Shown in pieces: positions 1 through 13,700 of a DNA stretch of 64,000 nucleotides (positions within the stretch are counted from its first letter, which is position 1; each line of letters begins with the position of its first letter). Under the pieces are notes generated by a model. That model ran no database searches. It worked only from the letters and a program-made list of their open reading frames with translations, and was not told the origin of the DNA. The stretch lies in contig OZ024900.1 of NCBI GenBank assembly GCA_964017195.1, positions 29,590,641 to 29,654,640 of the forward strand, in the 5' to 3' direction. Position numbers and translations under genes: made by a program. This DNA comes from Siderastrea radians (lineage: Eukaryota > Cnidaria > Anthozoa > Scleractinia > Rhizangiidae).

Positions 1-1702
1 GTTTAGGCTCATACTTTCCTTTAAAAATTTTGGCCTTTAAGAGCCCCCTCCTCCTCAGAATTTCCAATGACCCTCCGTGGTGGGGGTTTGGATATTTTCT
101 GGAACCACAATGAAAATGTCACAAAACAAAATTAAAAGGACCACTTGGCAAGAAATTGGCTCTGTATGTGTATTATACATTTTGGTTCTTTTCTGTTACG
201 TGTCCTAGTGCAAAACAACAATGAAATCAGCAAATTCTGGGTTTTACACTCAGAGAATGAGAAGTCACAGCAAATTTTCTTTCTCTATCTTAATGTGAAT
301 GCTGTTGCTATGAATTTACCTCATGGTTAGTTCAACCACTTCAGACAAACAGTAACTGTTGTTGCAAAGTTTGGAAAAGTCACTAAGTTTGCTTTTTAGA
401 AGGCATTTTCCATGGTGCTGCCATAATGTGGTTGCCTACAGTTATATTGTAAAACCCTTGATATTTGTAAATAAGTGTGTTTTCTACGTCACTCTCCTAA
501 ATCTGCTTCAAAATATACATTAGGTAGTGTAATTACACCTATACGTTAGGTAGGTACATGTAGGTAAAGTTGCACATGAGCCAAGGAGTCCCACACAGCC
601 GGAACTGATCCCGGTTTCCGTATACGTAGCATGAAGCAACTGAGAGTATTGCTATTGCCCCCAGCTGGGATGCTAATCCATCGCAGGGTTGCCCCCAGCA
701 GTATGTCGCCGGTACCCATTTATACATCTGGGGGGAGAGAGACAATGTGGGCTTAAGATTCTTGTTTAAGGAAACAACACGATGGCAGGAACTGGGCGTC
801 AAACCACCGGCCTTCAGATCTGAAGTCCAACACGTGAACCACTACACCTATATGTTATCTTTATCAATATTGTTAAACTCCTTTTTACAACGGGGTCTTG
901 CAATAGCCATATTTTTTCTTGAATCGTCTTCCGTTTCCGTTTTTTTGTCGGTCACTAACCCCAGACTTCTGGCTTTCACTTGGTCAAAAAATACTTGTTG
1001 CAAACTTTCAGTAAACATAGGCAAAATTAGTCAAAATTTTTGTGAAAGCCGGTGTAGAAAATTATCTCGGATTCAATGGCATAAAAGTCCCTTCAACAAG
1101 AGTGAGGATGAAGATGCTAGCAAGCTTTGAAAGTCAGCCTGATTTTCACTCTGCCATGTAACAGTGAAATGCAAGCATTTTTCGGCAGTTTTGCTATGCT
1201 TCACCAAAATCTTTAGGATAATCAATGCAGAGAAAACTGGAAATTCTATGGAGTTAACCTCTCTTTGATGAGAGCATGCAAGGACAAAGGTGCTAATGTG
1301 CTTTGAAAGCCAACAATTCGAGCTGGTATTAATTTGCATTTTGATGGCACAATTGCAACTATGTGGCACCGAAACTTTACATCATTCAAACTCATAAGCC
1401 AATCCTTGGTAGCTCCTAGCTTGCGTCAAATCACTCGTCAAACCATGGCATGAAAATAGACTTATTTACAATTTTTTTGAGAGATACCCAATAAAATTAA
1501 ATAACTATTTGGGTTCTTACATAATGTAACTGAGTCATGCTATGGTGAAAATATTTTTTGTCACGCTCTTTGTCAAAGTGGCTGGAATTTACACCACTGG
1601 GGCTGACATAGCTTGAGTGACTGTAATATATTCTGCATGGTTAGGGGAAGTAGATCAGCCGTGGGGTCTAATGCCACTGGGGCTTTTCTTGTTCTGTTGT
1701 AG
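1..1702. other. Upstream ARMC8 intron (partial), with one SINE
   Basis: I found no exon here that matches the ARMC8 segment expected before exon 1703. The only recognisable item is a SINE at about 560-848. Bases 1-540 and 850-1700 hold no feature I can support. The stretch ends in a pyrimidine-rich acceptor, gttctgttgtag, at 1691-1702. Confidence 0.6.
560..848 (-). mobile_element. tRNA-derived SINE, copy 1
   Basis: A unit of about 290 bp repeats at 3120-3400 and, truncated, at 5563-5621. Read on the - strand, its head (849 downward) resembles a tRNA gene: an A-box-like TAGTGGTTCAC and, about 30 bases on, a degenerate B-box GGTTTGACGCC at about 797-812. The body shares motifs such as GCATGAAGCAACTGAGAGTA and the stretch around 'catcgcagggtt' with the other copies. 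It carries no coding sequence. I infer an RNA-polymerase-III-type SINE head followed by an unrelated body. Confidence 0.7.
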
Positions 1703-1793
1703 CTACCCATCAAGGTGAGAATCTGATTCAAATCTTCACTAAGCTCCTATCAAGAGACAGACCAGATGACACTCAGCTGGGAGCAGCAAAGTG
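1703..1793 (+). CDS. ARMC8: ARMC8 exon (first in window)
   Basis: Acceptor AG at 1701-1702 and donor GTGAGT from 1794. After two bases of a split codon it encodes [20 protein letters not shown] and onwards to GAAK, aligning with the ARMC8 segment around [20 protein letters not shown]. It ends with TG, the first two bases of a Cys codon completed by the next exon. Confidence 0.9.
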
Positions 1794-4700
1794 GTGAGTA
1801 ACTGTATGACAACCAACCAACCTGTCTGGAATGCCATCAAAGCTCTGTAGTCCCGGCCACTGTGTTTACCTACAGAGGAGATGCCTAAGCAATATCATGG
1901 GAAAAAGGAACTGTACAATAAGGACAAAATGCATTCTGAAAAAACATTTGCTGACCATGGGAGATTAATTTTATTATTCTCACCAGGCAGAGTGTGCGCC
2001 GTCAAGAGTGATCATCTCTTGTAAAGTGACTATAAATTTTGCATCCTTTACAAGACCTTACAATTTATGACAGTGTGTATATTTATTTCCAAGGAATACT
2101 GGACTTATATTGGCAAGCAATGACACATATTATATTTGCTAACTGCCCACACTAGATTGGGAAAACAAATATGGCATCCACATTTTTTTGTGTAATCTAA
2201 TGTGGACACCTGGAGGTACCTTAAAGTCATATGTGTGTGAAATCAAGATGTTGCCACATAATTTAAATATGCATTCAAGTATCCTTTACAGTTTTAAAGT
2301 TGCCAAAATTGAAAATAAATGTGCCACAGGGTGATTGTCTAGTTGTGATTAGTTTCAAAGTGATTCAGGGAATGATAGAAGTGATTAGATTTAAGTGCTA
2401 GTACAGTACATGGATATTTTATTGTAAGAATTTAACTTAATATTTTTAAATTAATTCCAATTGCAGCTGTATATTAACAATTAAAATATCATTGTTTTGG
2501 GTTTTTTTCTTCTTTCACTTTGTAATATTTAAAGCCTTTTTTAGGCATAACTTCAAGACAAGTATGATCATGAGGTTAACTCCAATGGGCTGGGTTATAT
2601 CCTGGAAGGCTTACATCATTGTGCCATATATTTAATTAGCAACCACAGACATACCATAAATGATTATTTGTTTCTCTTGCAGCCTAACAAACATGCATAG
2701 AGCAGGAGCTATCCCAGCACAAGACAATCACTCACTATTAATCAAGGTGTGTATCTGTGTGCATTCTGATCACAACAAAACTTTATACTTTCCATCCCAG
2801 AGTATAAAGCCATGGATAGTTCAAAATATAGTTTCAAGGACAGTTCATGCTTACTAAGCCTTACAAATTGAAGATGATTCTAACTTTTAGTCTGTCCGAG
2901 GTGTCACCATGTCTTGTAACCATGGCAACTGTTCTTAACAAATGTTGGAAAGGAGAACAGCTGCTGAAGATGGGAGGTGCTGGCAAACAATCCTCTTGAG
3001 AAAAACCACAAAAAATCGTACTGGGGGAGGATGGCAACCACTCCCTTTCCTTCTACATATGAGTGTCGGGTGTTGGCATTATAATTATGTTATTACTTTA
3101 TCGTTAGTTAACTGGTAATAAGGTAAGGTAAAGTTGCACATGAGCCAAGAGACCCACACGATTAGAGCTCAACCTGGTTTCTGTAGCATGAAGCAACTGA
3201 GAGTATTTCTACTCCCCCCTGGATGGGATGCTTGTCCATCGCAGGGTTACACCCAGCAGTATGTCGCCAGTACCCATTTATACACCTGGGTGGAGAGAGA
3301 CAATGTGTCTAGGGAAAAAAACATGATGGCAAGGACCAGGCCTCAAACCACCAACCTTCAGATCTGTAGTCCACTGTGCTAAGCACTACACCACTGCCTC
3401 CCCCCCCCCCCCCCCCATATTGAGTATTACTTTATGATTTCTTCATCTTTCTTAGGTTCTTGCCACAGCTGTAAGGATGTGTAAATGGGACAAAGTTCTC
3501 ACAATCAGAGCAGAAGCAGCAGAAACCTTAGGTAAGGTCTGATTGTGATCCTGAGTGAAATACAACAAGAAAACTATCCCAAAAAAAATCTTGCAAACTT
3601 AAAATACAAGTATAAGCAAAAAAGAACAAGAACGTCATATTTTGAGTACTTAAAAGTTAATGGTCGTGAAATTTACCAAAATATTATATTTACCCACTCT
3701 TGGTGTTTCTTGCTTATATTATACGTGTATTTTCAGTTAGCAGTTTGGAGTAGTTCTCTTGTTGTATTTCTTACATCTGTCAGTGGGATAAGGGATCCTG
3801 GGTTACCTACCTGACACAAAATTCTCAGGTTTTAATTCACTTAATTTAACTTATGAACTTCTTAAAGTTCACTCTTTATAAAAATATTATATTTACCCAC
3901 TCTTGGTGTTTCTTGCTTATATTATACGTGTATTTTCAGTTAGCAGTTTGGAGTAGTTCTCTTGTTGTATTTCTTACATCTGTCAGTGGGATAAGGGATC
4001 CTGGGTTACCTACCTGACACAAAATTCTCAGGTTTTAATTCACTTAATTTAACTTATGAACTTCTTAAAGTTCACTCTTTGTACAGTATATTTGTGTGTG
4101 TACTAAGATTTTCCTCTGTTCATTCACATAAAATCAAATATCGTTTTAGTACCACTGTACCAAAATTCACCTGTCATGAATGTTATATTGGGCTCAGTTT
4201 CTTGAATACAAGTCATGTGCAACCTTTAAGGGGCAATTCTCAGCTTTGTCAAGGCCAAAACAGAGGCGAATCTAGAGGAGGGGTTGAGGGGGTTGCAACA
4301 CCCCTTTGGTAAGTTTCCAAACTTGTCTCACTCCTCGTGTCTATCGCTTTTTCTCACAAAAATAATAGCATATTTTTATATGCCACCGCCGATTAATTTA
4401 ATTAACAATTTAGGGGAAAACAATCCATTTTGTGACTGTTATAGCCAATGACAGCTCAAATTGTCCAGACCCCTCCCTTCTCCAGGTCTAGGGACTTTTG
4501 CCTTCTCCTGTGATACTTTGAACCCCCCCCCCCCTTTGAAAAAATCCTGGATCCACCCCTGCAAAACAAAGTCTTAATGTTCACTGTGATAGTGCTTTGT
4601 CAAACTTACTCTTTAGTCAAGTAATTACAGTACAATGAGCTTATTGCAAATCGTCAATAACAATTAATATTGTTAAAGCATTTTGTTCAATTATCAATAA

Positions 4701-7700
4701 AGGATTATTAATTTAAAAAATAAAATATTGCTTACACTAAATAAATGTTAGTTTGTTAACATTTTGCTTTAGTACCCATTAGGAGTAAATTAAAAGTACA
4801 ATGAGCTCAGTGCAAATCGCCAATAACAATTAATATTGTTAAAGCATTTTGTTGCATTATCAATAAAGGATTATTAATTTAAAAAATAAAATATTGTTTA
4901 AACTAAATAAATGTTAGTTAGTTAACATTTTGCTTCAGCACCCGCATAAGGAGTTATTTAAAAGTAAATTGGACGAAACTTAAAAATTTGTTTCTGATGT
5001 ATGGTATTTTAGGGGTTCCTTTTGAATTTTGGTTGATCTCCCAACCGCTTTTGTATAGGAGTTCTTCACTGCCACCCTCCCCTCCCCCAGCACACAAGAT
5101 GCTATTTTATATTCATATGTTATTGGGTTTCTCTCTTGGGTTTACGAAAAATCACTGGTAGCATACTTCTCGCAGCTTTATGGCTTTATACATTATGAGA
5201 TGGGAAAATTGGGAGAAGAAAAAGACTGTTTGCAGTCCAGGTTTTGTTATATGTAATAAACGAGGGAAAGGTTGATTACAGAAACTGTTCATCTTTATTT
5301 GATGCTAGCTCAGCTACTGATAGTTCATAAATCAGTCTACATGGGTTGCTCCGTTGGCTTCCGGGAATCGTAAAATCACATTTTCAACTGCAATTAAACA
5401 GACAGAAGGAAATTAGACACAAATAATTACTAAGAATTATCATCTCCAATCGTATTGTGGTCTCTCTTTATTTTACCAATGATTTCATTTAGGCTAACAA
5501 TTATTGAGTACTGATTTTAAAAAAATGTATTGGTCAATGCACGTGAGCCATAGGGAATTAAGATAAAGTCGTACATGAGCCCAGGAGGCCCACACGGCCG
5601 GAGCTTGTCCCGGTTTCGTCAGTCAATGTCATCACAAAACTACAATCACCCGAACGCTCATACTTCACCGACCTACTAGTTATTCTATTGTCTGTCAGTG
5701 AAAGAAAACATAGCCAACTTGGTTAACGATTTATCAAAACTGAGGAAACTGTGCATACTGAATTGCCTAACAGGATATGACCCTTAATCTTCAACCAAGC
5801 ATCTCCGATGACGTCTATGTTCTCTATTTACTGCTGGTTTCATGTAAATTTTAGCTACATTGCATTGCAGTGAGCCTCAGAAAGGAAGTTATAGCCTGCG
5901 AGCAGGCTCTCGTTTGGGTTTTATGCGCGAGATGCGAGACGCGAGTGGCGAAGCCACGAGACAAGCGGCGAAGCCGCGAGAGCGTGGGGCGAGGTGGGCG
6001 GGGCTGGGCGAAGAGAGAACAATTTCGCCCAGCCCCGCCCACCTCACCCCACGCTCTCGCGGCTTCGCCACTCGCGTCTCGCATCTCGCGCATAAAACCC
6101 AAACCAGAGCCTGCTCGCAGGCTAAGGAAGTTACTTCATTGGTCATCGAAGTATTCCTCAGTTTGTAGTTGTCTCTAGACTTAAAATCTGAGGCGTGCTT
6201 TTGGACTAAGAACATGTATAAAATTAAACTAAAGTATCAACGTAGTATGGAATAACACAACTGTAACGAAAGATAAATCAACGAGGGAAAGAACAAAGAA
6301 ATTTAGCCGTCGGTGGTGCAGATGGAATGCCCGGAAGGAGTGAGACAGAAAACTGACAAGTGAATGTAACTTGGAAATGTCCTGTTTATCGCCCAAGCCT
6401 GAATAGCTGTGGCACTGTATTTTACACCTATATAGCTAATGCATTTTTGATGGTATGCTGTTTCGTGATTTGCAAAGATTGTATAGTCCACGAAAGATTT
6501 TATGCCATGAAACCCTCTTGTAATAACGACGGCAAAAACTGTGATAATATCACGATCAAGTACCTTCGGTCACACAAAACGCTCCATATCACGTACATTT
6601 TCTAGTGAGAGCAAACCATAAGTGTTGAACGACCCCATAACTTAAATCAGTGTTGGCCTAACGTTTTCAAATTGTAATCCATTTCCATCCTGGTCATCCG
6701 TGGCCTAAGACATATTTAAGACCTTTTAAAATAATGGTTTCACTGCATTAATGTATAGTACTATTAGTGTCTTTCAACAAAACTGATCAGAAGGATTGTT
6801 TGCAGGTTTCTTATTGATGCAAATGTGACTTTTGGCTTTTCAAAATGTTTTACTAAATATAGTGGCCGACACAGTCACTTTGAGTTCCTAACAGAGTGTC
6901 AACATGTCAATGTATTCATAAAAGTAGCGTAAACAGCACGTAAATATTACCGGGTCAGTTTTTTAAGTTGTTGTCGTCTCAGTTCTGCCTGTGCTCGCGA
7001 GCATCTTCGCATTCTTCCAAACATTCAAGTGAAGAAATACAACTTGTGCATCCCGCGCCCGCCTCCTTTCGTCGTAGTTCATGTCTGCTCAAAAAACTGA
7101 TAGCGTGTTTTCTGCTCAGAACTGGTGGAGTGCTACCTGCAAAGTAACGCAAGATTTGCCAGTGAAAGGACGGGTTTTTTAAATTTTGGATTCAGGTTTG
7201 CTGTACATTCTGGTTTTCTGTACAGGTAACCGCAGGAAAAAGTGGCTTCAGTTGCCCCGATAGAACTCTTTCATTCCGTATCCTGAAGAAAGAAATGCGT
7301 GACAAAAAAATGAAACTGCACTCACTTTCGTTCATTTTGGAGCCTGAATGGTGTTTTCTGCTCGGTGAAGCCAGGTCATTCAGAATGCTACCTGCAAAGT
7401 AACGTGACTTTAGCCAGTATAAGAACTATTTTTGTTATATTCTATTCTGGTTTGCTGTACATTTTCTGAAGAAAGAAATGCGTGGCAAAAAAACTAAAAC
7501 TGCACTCACTTTCGTTTCGTTTGGAGCCTGATTCGCCTGGTTCTGCAAAACAGCTCACAGTCAATAAAGTAAGAAACAAGGTCAGTTGGATAAAACGAAT
7601 CGCTGGCATTTCGATCTGTGTAACTATACACCCAACACAACCAGACTATCTACTGAATTGAATGTATCCACCTTTTAATAGAAAGAGCCAACTGCGCCCG

Positions 7701-10700
7701 TAACATGATCAGTAAAATCGCATGAAAGATTAGTACTATGATTGTCACCCACGTGTAAACCCACGCCACGTAATAGGAAATTAGTGCCCACGAACCGTTG
7801 TAGAACGTGTGAAACAAAACTGAGACTTATTGTTGTAGGGAACCTCATCAAAGGGAAAGGTGAGGTAGTTAAATAGGGGTGCAAACATTCGAGTCATTGC
7901 TAGAGGGAAGCCCATGCGTATGTCCAGACCTTTCAAAAACTCTACCCCATAGAAGTGCGAAGTGCAACCCAGGCAGAAACGTGGCAGGAAAATGTGCAAC
8001 AAGGTCCAGTTGCCTGAGGGCCCAACCCTAGACGCGCCGCAGCAGTAGGTGCGCTTGGAAAACAAATTCGATGCTTAGACGAGTCAAAGTGGGAAGAGTG
8101 TCGGGAAGCGTTTATACGCTCATAATTAATTTTTCTTGTTTCGTTATATTTTTAGTAGTTATCAAAGTAAGCCATTGTTTCGCTAGCGCTAATAAAGATT
8201 CGTAGAATGTCACAGGAAACATTGTGGCACACAATGCCAGTAATCTGAACTTTGAAAAACAATGATGTATTGAACCAGGTCATCAGTAAAACCACATGTG
8301 ATAGCACTATGATAGTCAAATAAACCCACGTAATAGGAAATTTGTGCCCACGATCGTTGTAAAACGTGAGAAGCAAAACTGAGACTTAATACTGACCACG
8401 TCGGACTTACGTGTCTGGGTGTGGGTATCCTTAGCTAATAAACGTAGCATTTTTGTAATCTTAAGTTAGTTAGATCTTAAAACGGAATGTGTAACGTTGA
8501 ATAATGGAGAGTAAGGTGACATAAAATTGAAAGCGTACAGTCCAAGATTGTTGAACCAGCGTGTGCAGAGCGTCTCTCTAACGCAAGTGACATATTCTGC
8601 GAAAGAAGCATTGTTTCCCCACATGTTTCCCCGTTTGCGTGCACAGAATACATATGTTGCGGAGACATTTTTTTTGGACAAACATTTGTTTCCGCATTTT
8701 GCCAGTTTTTGCGCCAAGGAAACATTGTTGAGTACTGTTGAGCTTTCAGGGTCTCATTGGATGTACTTCCTAAACTGAGCATACGCAAACGTTTGTTTTC
8801 AGTGAAATGTTTTTGGGTTTCCGTGCCTAGGAAACAATGTTTCTCGTTCGTGTAGACGCTCAAGGAACATTCTGGTTGATAATCTCCGTGTCAAAGTTCA
8901 AACTTCCAAATACTGATCGATAAAGGCTGATAAAGGCCCCCGCAAACAAGAAATCATTGTTGTGGAAACATTGTTTCCCTCAATGTTTTCTTATTTGTGC
9001 GCGCAAGAAACATTTATTTATTGCCACAGCAAATGATTCCTCCTGATTTGCGCACTGAGGAAACAGTGTTGACTGTATTCAAGGGTCGCGCGGGGTGCAC
9101 TTCCTAAATTGTCCATGGGTAAATGTTTGGGGTCTAGGCTAAGTTTTTTTACATTGAAAATTTGAAACCTTTAACTCTTCATGGGGCGAGGAAACACTTA
9201 GAAACATTCTGGGAAACAACCACGACATTGTTTCTTCTTTTGCGAGGGCCTTTTAACAGTACAAGTGTTAAAAAACACGTTTTTGAAGGTATTTTCAAGC
9301 ACGGATAGCGATATATAAAGGCAGAGGTTATTGTGAAATAATTTGCTTGGCGAGTTGGATGTTAACGGCAGTACGTACCTTTTTTTTGTCGGAGATGAAA
9401 ATGAAATTTGTCTTTAACTAAGATCTTAACACCTTGGAGTGTTTGCCTCAGATTATGTAAGGGTTATTTTCTATTTCGTTATAAAATAAAGCCAGCAAAA
9501 TGTTACGTTAGGTGAAATCAAAATGGGTAGTGTACGCAACCAATCAAATTGGTTTTTAGAGTTACACACTGTAAGAAATACAAAGCACAATCCATGTTCC
9601 GACAGTTACGGAAGTCAACGCGAGTAGACGTTTAGGAAAGTAAGGGCTGGGTCAAACGCTGTAGTTCACATGAACCGAACTCAATTCAGCCAATTAAGTA
9701 CATGTGGAGTTCGGCGTTCGACCCAGTTGAGTTCTACTGATTGTATGTGGTTGGATCTCTGAACCGTTCTTTACGCCTGGTGTAACCGGAATAACCTCTG
9801 AAGACCGACTTTGGGTCAAACGCCAATCTTCTCTTGAGCAAAACTGAATGCATTAATAAATACATATGGTGTACTTTCTTAATACAGCAGTACTCGTAAT
9901 TGGCTTAACCCACTGACGCCCAATGCGCCCCTATGCGCCCTAGAATGAGCAGGCGTCTTGTTCCACTTGTGACGTCATCAGCTTAAATGACCCTAAAAAG
10001 CTCTGATAGCCAGTCGATGCAACGCAAAAAGATCTTGTAAATGATGCCTGAACGGCGATGATCGGATCAAGTAAACCTGACTAACAGCCAGGAAACCACG
10101 GAACTTTTACCTCAAAAACAAATTTTCGGAGATGAAAATGAAATTTGTCTTTAACTAAGATCTTAACACCTTTGAGTGTTTGCCTCAGATTATGTAAGGG
10201 TTATTTTCTATTTCGTTATAAAATAAAGCCAGCAAATTGTTACGTTAGGTGAAATCAAAATGGGTAGTGTACGCAGCCAATCAAATTGTTTTTTAGAGTT
10301 ACACACTGTAAGAAATACAAAGCACCTTCCATGTTCCGACAGTTACGGAAGTCAACGCGAGTAGACGTTTAGGAAATTAAGGGCTGGGTCAAACGCTGTA
10401 GTTCACATGAACCGAACTCAATTCAGCCAATTAAGTACATGTGGAGTTCAGCGTTCGACCCAGTTGAGTTCTACTGATTGTATTTGGTTGGATCTCTGAA
10501 CCGTTCTTTACGCCTGGTGTAACCGGAATAACCTCTGAAGACCGACTTTGTGTCAAACGCCAATCTTCTCTTGAGCAAAACTGAAAGCATTAATAAATAC
10601 ATATGATGTATTTTCTTAATACAACAGTACTCGTAATTGGCTTAACCCACTGACGCCCAATGCGCCCCTATGTGCCCTAGAATGAGCAGGCGTCTTGTTC

Positions 10701-13700
10701 CACTTGTGACGTCATCAGCTTAAATGACCCTAAAAAGCTCTGATAGCCAGTCGATGCAACGCAAAAAGATCTTGTAAATGATGCCTGAACGACAATGATC
10801 GGATCAAGTAAACCTGACTAACAGCCAGGAAACCACGGAACTTTTACCTCAAAAACACAAGAAAATCATGGCCTTCCCACCGACTGCTACGTTTGGCCAA
10901 CTCTTTCCTTTTCAAATGAGCTTTGAGGCCAAACTTTTCTCATCACCAGAAACCGTGGTCGTATGGCTAGCTCGACAACAAAAAGCGAAAATCGAAATGA
11001 GAACGAAAGCAACGGGCTTGTGCGCTAAATCTCGAAGAGCCGTAGACGGGGGAGTTTTTCGTGTAAAAAGCTCAACATTTTGAATTGTGCGCATGCCCGA
11101 ACTCAAAATGCTAGAAAACGTCCTGAAACCGAAAGAAACGGCAACTGTTCGTGCTAGAAAGCACTTTTCGCGAGGATTGGGACGAAATTAGATCAAACAA
11201 GGCTAAAAAGGGGCATTTGCTGCTTAAAAGTACCATTTTTTCGAAGTTTGCCGGGTGTCAATGAGTTAAAACGTGCCACGCGTGCATAAACAAAAACGTG
11301 CGGCCAAAAAGCTTTTCATGTTGTATCGTGAGGACAGTATGAAACTTTCCTTACGCAGAAACCCAACAAAGAGAGTTTTTGGTCTCCGAAAAAAAATTGT
11401 AACTTTTTCCGTAAGGAATTTTTACAATAAGTGGAAGCCCCTAATACACATAAGCTTTTATCCAAGAATAATCACTTGCACACAGCTCAGTTAACTTAGA
11501 AGTATGTGACAGAAAAACATGTGCACTGAAAAAAAAGACCACTTTAAAGGAAAATGGCCAATATCACTGACTTAAAAAGTAATCTATATGTTACTGCATC
11601 ATTTATTTATTGATGTTAGTCAATATACTTACCATGTACCACAATGTTAACTATTTAAAGAGTAGTATATTATATGGATGTTCCTCTTTCAAAAAAGTGT
11701 AGTTGCTCGAGCAAGTGTGATAAAACAATGTGCGTGTGTCTGTGTTTGTTGGTTTTACTATGTATACATGCAAATAGCAGGTAATTGTTTTTAACTGTAG
11801 CCGTAATTGTAATTTATGTAATTCAGTGGGTAAATGCATATGGAAAAATAATAAACATTTTTTAGTGGGGAAAAATGATGATGTCAACGACATGCCATAA
11901 GAAATGTTTCAATACAGCGATAAAGAAATTTTTTTCTTTTGTTACAAAAAGAAACAAAAAAAGAAGACGATGATGATGATGTCAGACAATGAAGATGATA
12001 GGGATCGCTTCAAATCATTGTCCTGATCAACATCTCGTTCGTTCCTTTCAGCATTTCTGATTGAAGAAGATACAGAGCTCCAGAGGACAGCGGCCATCTC
12101 TGATCACTTAATAAAAACACTGACAGGGTTCCTGGTGAAAAATGACTTAGATGACAGTTCCTATGCTCTTATGAGAGAGGTAAGTACCATGGGAGGGGTG
12201 GGTGTGGTAAGGATGGGTCCTGACCCAGGTGAGGGGTCAAAAAAGGGTCAGAAACCGCACCCTTCGGGCAGCACATACCTCAAGGCTGACGCAACCACGT
12301 AACAAAAACAACAGCAACAACAAAACTGTGTTGGATGAATCGTGTGTTTTCTCAGGGACAAAACAAGTCCTTACTTGATTTTTCAGAGAAGACGGAGAAC
12401 TTTCTTATAGCTTCGGCAAGCTTTGAAAAAGGGACTTCACTTTCGTTCAGTTCATCGCGTTTGTTCTAAGGCTTCGGCCACAATACGGCAAGTTGTTCAG
12501 ATTACTAAATTCTGCCGTGTAGGATTTCTCTACATTTTACAACACTAGCATTGCTCGCTTATCTCTCTGTCAAAACTCGGGCAGGAATGTCCGATTGCTG
12601 TCTCTTCGATTATTACCTTTGGCTTAGTCTAAACCACCGCCTATTTATCACCTCTAATTGAGTTTGCGACTACTTTAACTTGTACTTGAAAATATACAGT
12701 ATACCAATGGGATATAGAGGGGTCCGTTTTGCAGGAAATAGAACACTCATTTCACGTAAATTCCAGTTCATCATCTCTCACGATTTTCTGCTTGTACTAC
12801 AGAAACAAAAGATAATTATACCGAGAAGAGGTTTAAAGAGGTTCCTTTTTACAGAAAATAGAATAGTCATTTGACGTAAATTCTACTGAGTTCATCGTCT
12901 CTCATGATATTTTTATTCGTGACTACAAAATCATTTCACAAAAAATTAAAACTCAATTCTTGCCATACTTTCTTCACATGTATTTAAGAAAACCACGGCT
13001 CACTGCTACTTAGCTTAGCAAGTAACGTTTCAAGGGAAAGAAAAAAAGAAAGAAAATACACGAGTAAATATTGGAAAAAAACGATTTCCACGTTCCGCAG
13101 AAACTTGACGCGGACAGTGGACAAGCTCCGTGGTCGCTGGTGTGTTCAGTTCTCCTTGAAAGAGTTTGTTCGTAATCTTAAGAGGGGTCTCATAATTGCG
13201 AAAAGTCCCTTTCATCTTTTACAGCAGGAGTATCGTTCCTTGGTTATCGTCGGTAACATATGCTATGGCGATACGTCCCTTTGCAGTCACTGTGATTCCT
13301 GTTATTCTGATGCTCACTCTGACGGGTAAATTCAGGTGAATACTGTATAGGAAATCGCCCTCTTTAGTGTATATCGACAGAAAACAGTATTGTATCTTAT
13401 CCTTAAGAATAATATAGAATGTAACAATAATTATGTGTTCACCTGCCGAATAAAATTTTTGGTGAAATCCAACAGAGGTTCCAGGAGGAGTATCATTGGC
13501 AACTTTTGACCATTTGTGTAGGAGGACTCCGTGTACATTGAAAGCCTGTACGAAGTCTCTTCCTAACATCAAAACACGGCCATCATTGTCAGAAGTGATA
13601 TCTAGTGTCTTAGGGCGGTCTCCCTCCATATCAAAATTGCAAACAAACGCTCCGTTATTCTCGTAGACGTCCACCCCATTATTCTTGCCATCTGAACTCC

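Larger units (their letters stand above)
3532..12051. other. ARMC8 intron of 8.5 kb, repeat-filled, no gene
   Basis: No host gene is supported here. The contents are listed separately: two tandem duplications, a foldback element with 9-bp target duplications, a truncated SINE, duplicated blocks at 7100-8400, a dispersed repeat at 8490-9260 and a 737-bp duplication. Bases 6200-7100 and 11270-12050 look unique and I see nothing in them. The short open frames around 5850-6215 lie on the foldback element and mirror one another on both strands, so they are not genes. Confidence 0.65.

Noticed and set aside
834..849. A possible functional tRNA gene on the - strand at the SINE head
   Set aside because: Only box-like motifs are kept; the cloverleaf stems cannot be formed and the sequence continues as a repeat found elsewhere.
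5851..6215. Four open frames of 83-108 codons, two per strand, with similar peptides
   Set aside because: They are mirror translations of one palindromic element, not genes.
8477..8863. 128-codon frame on the - strand
   Set aside because: It overlaps a dispersed repeat that recurs at 8940-9260 and 59630-59910, with no conserved protein.
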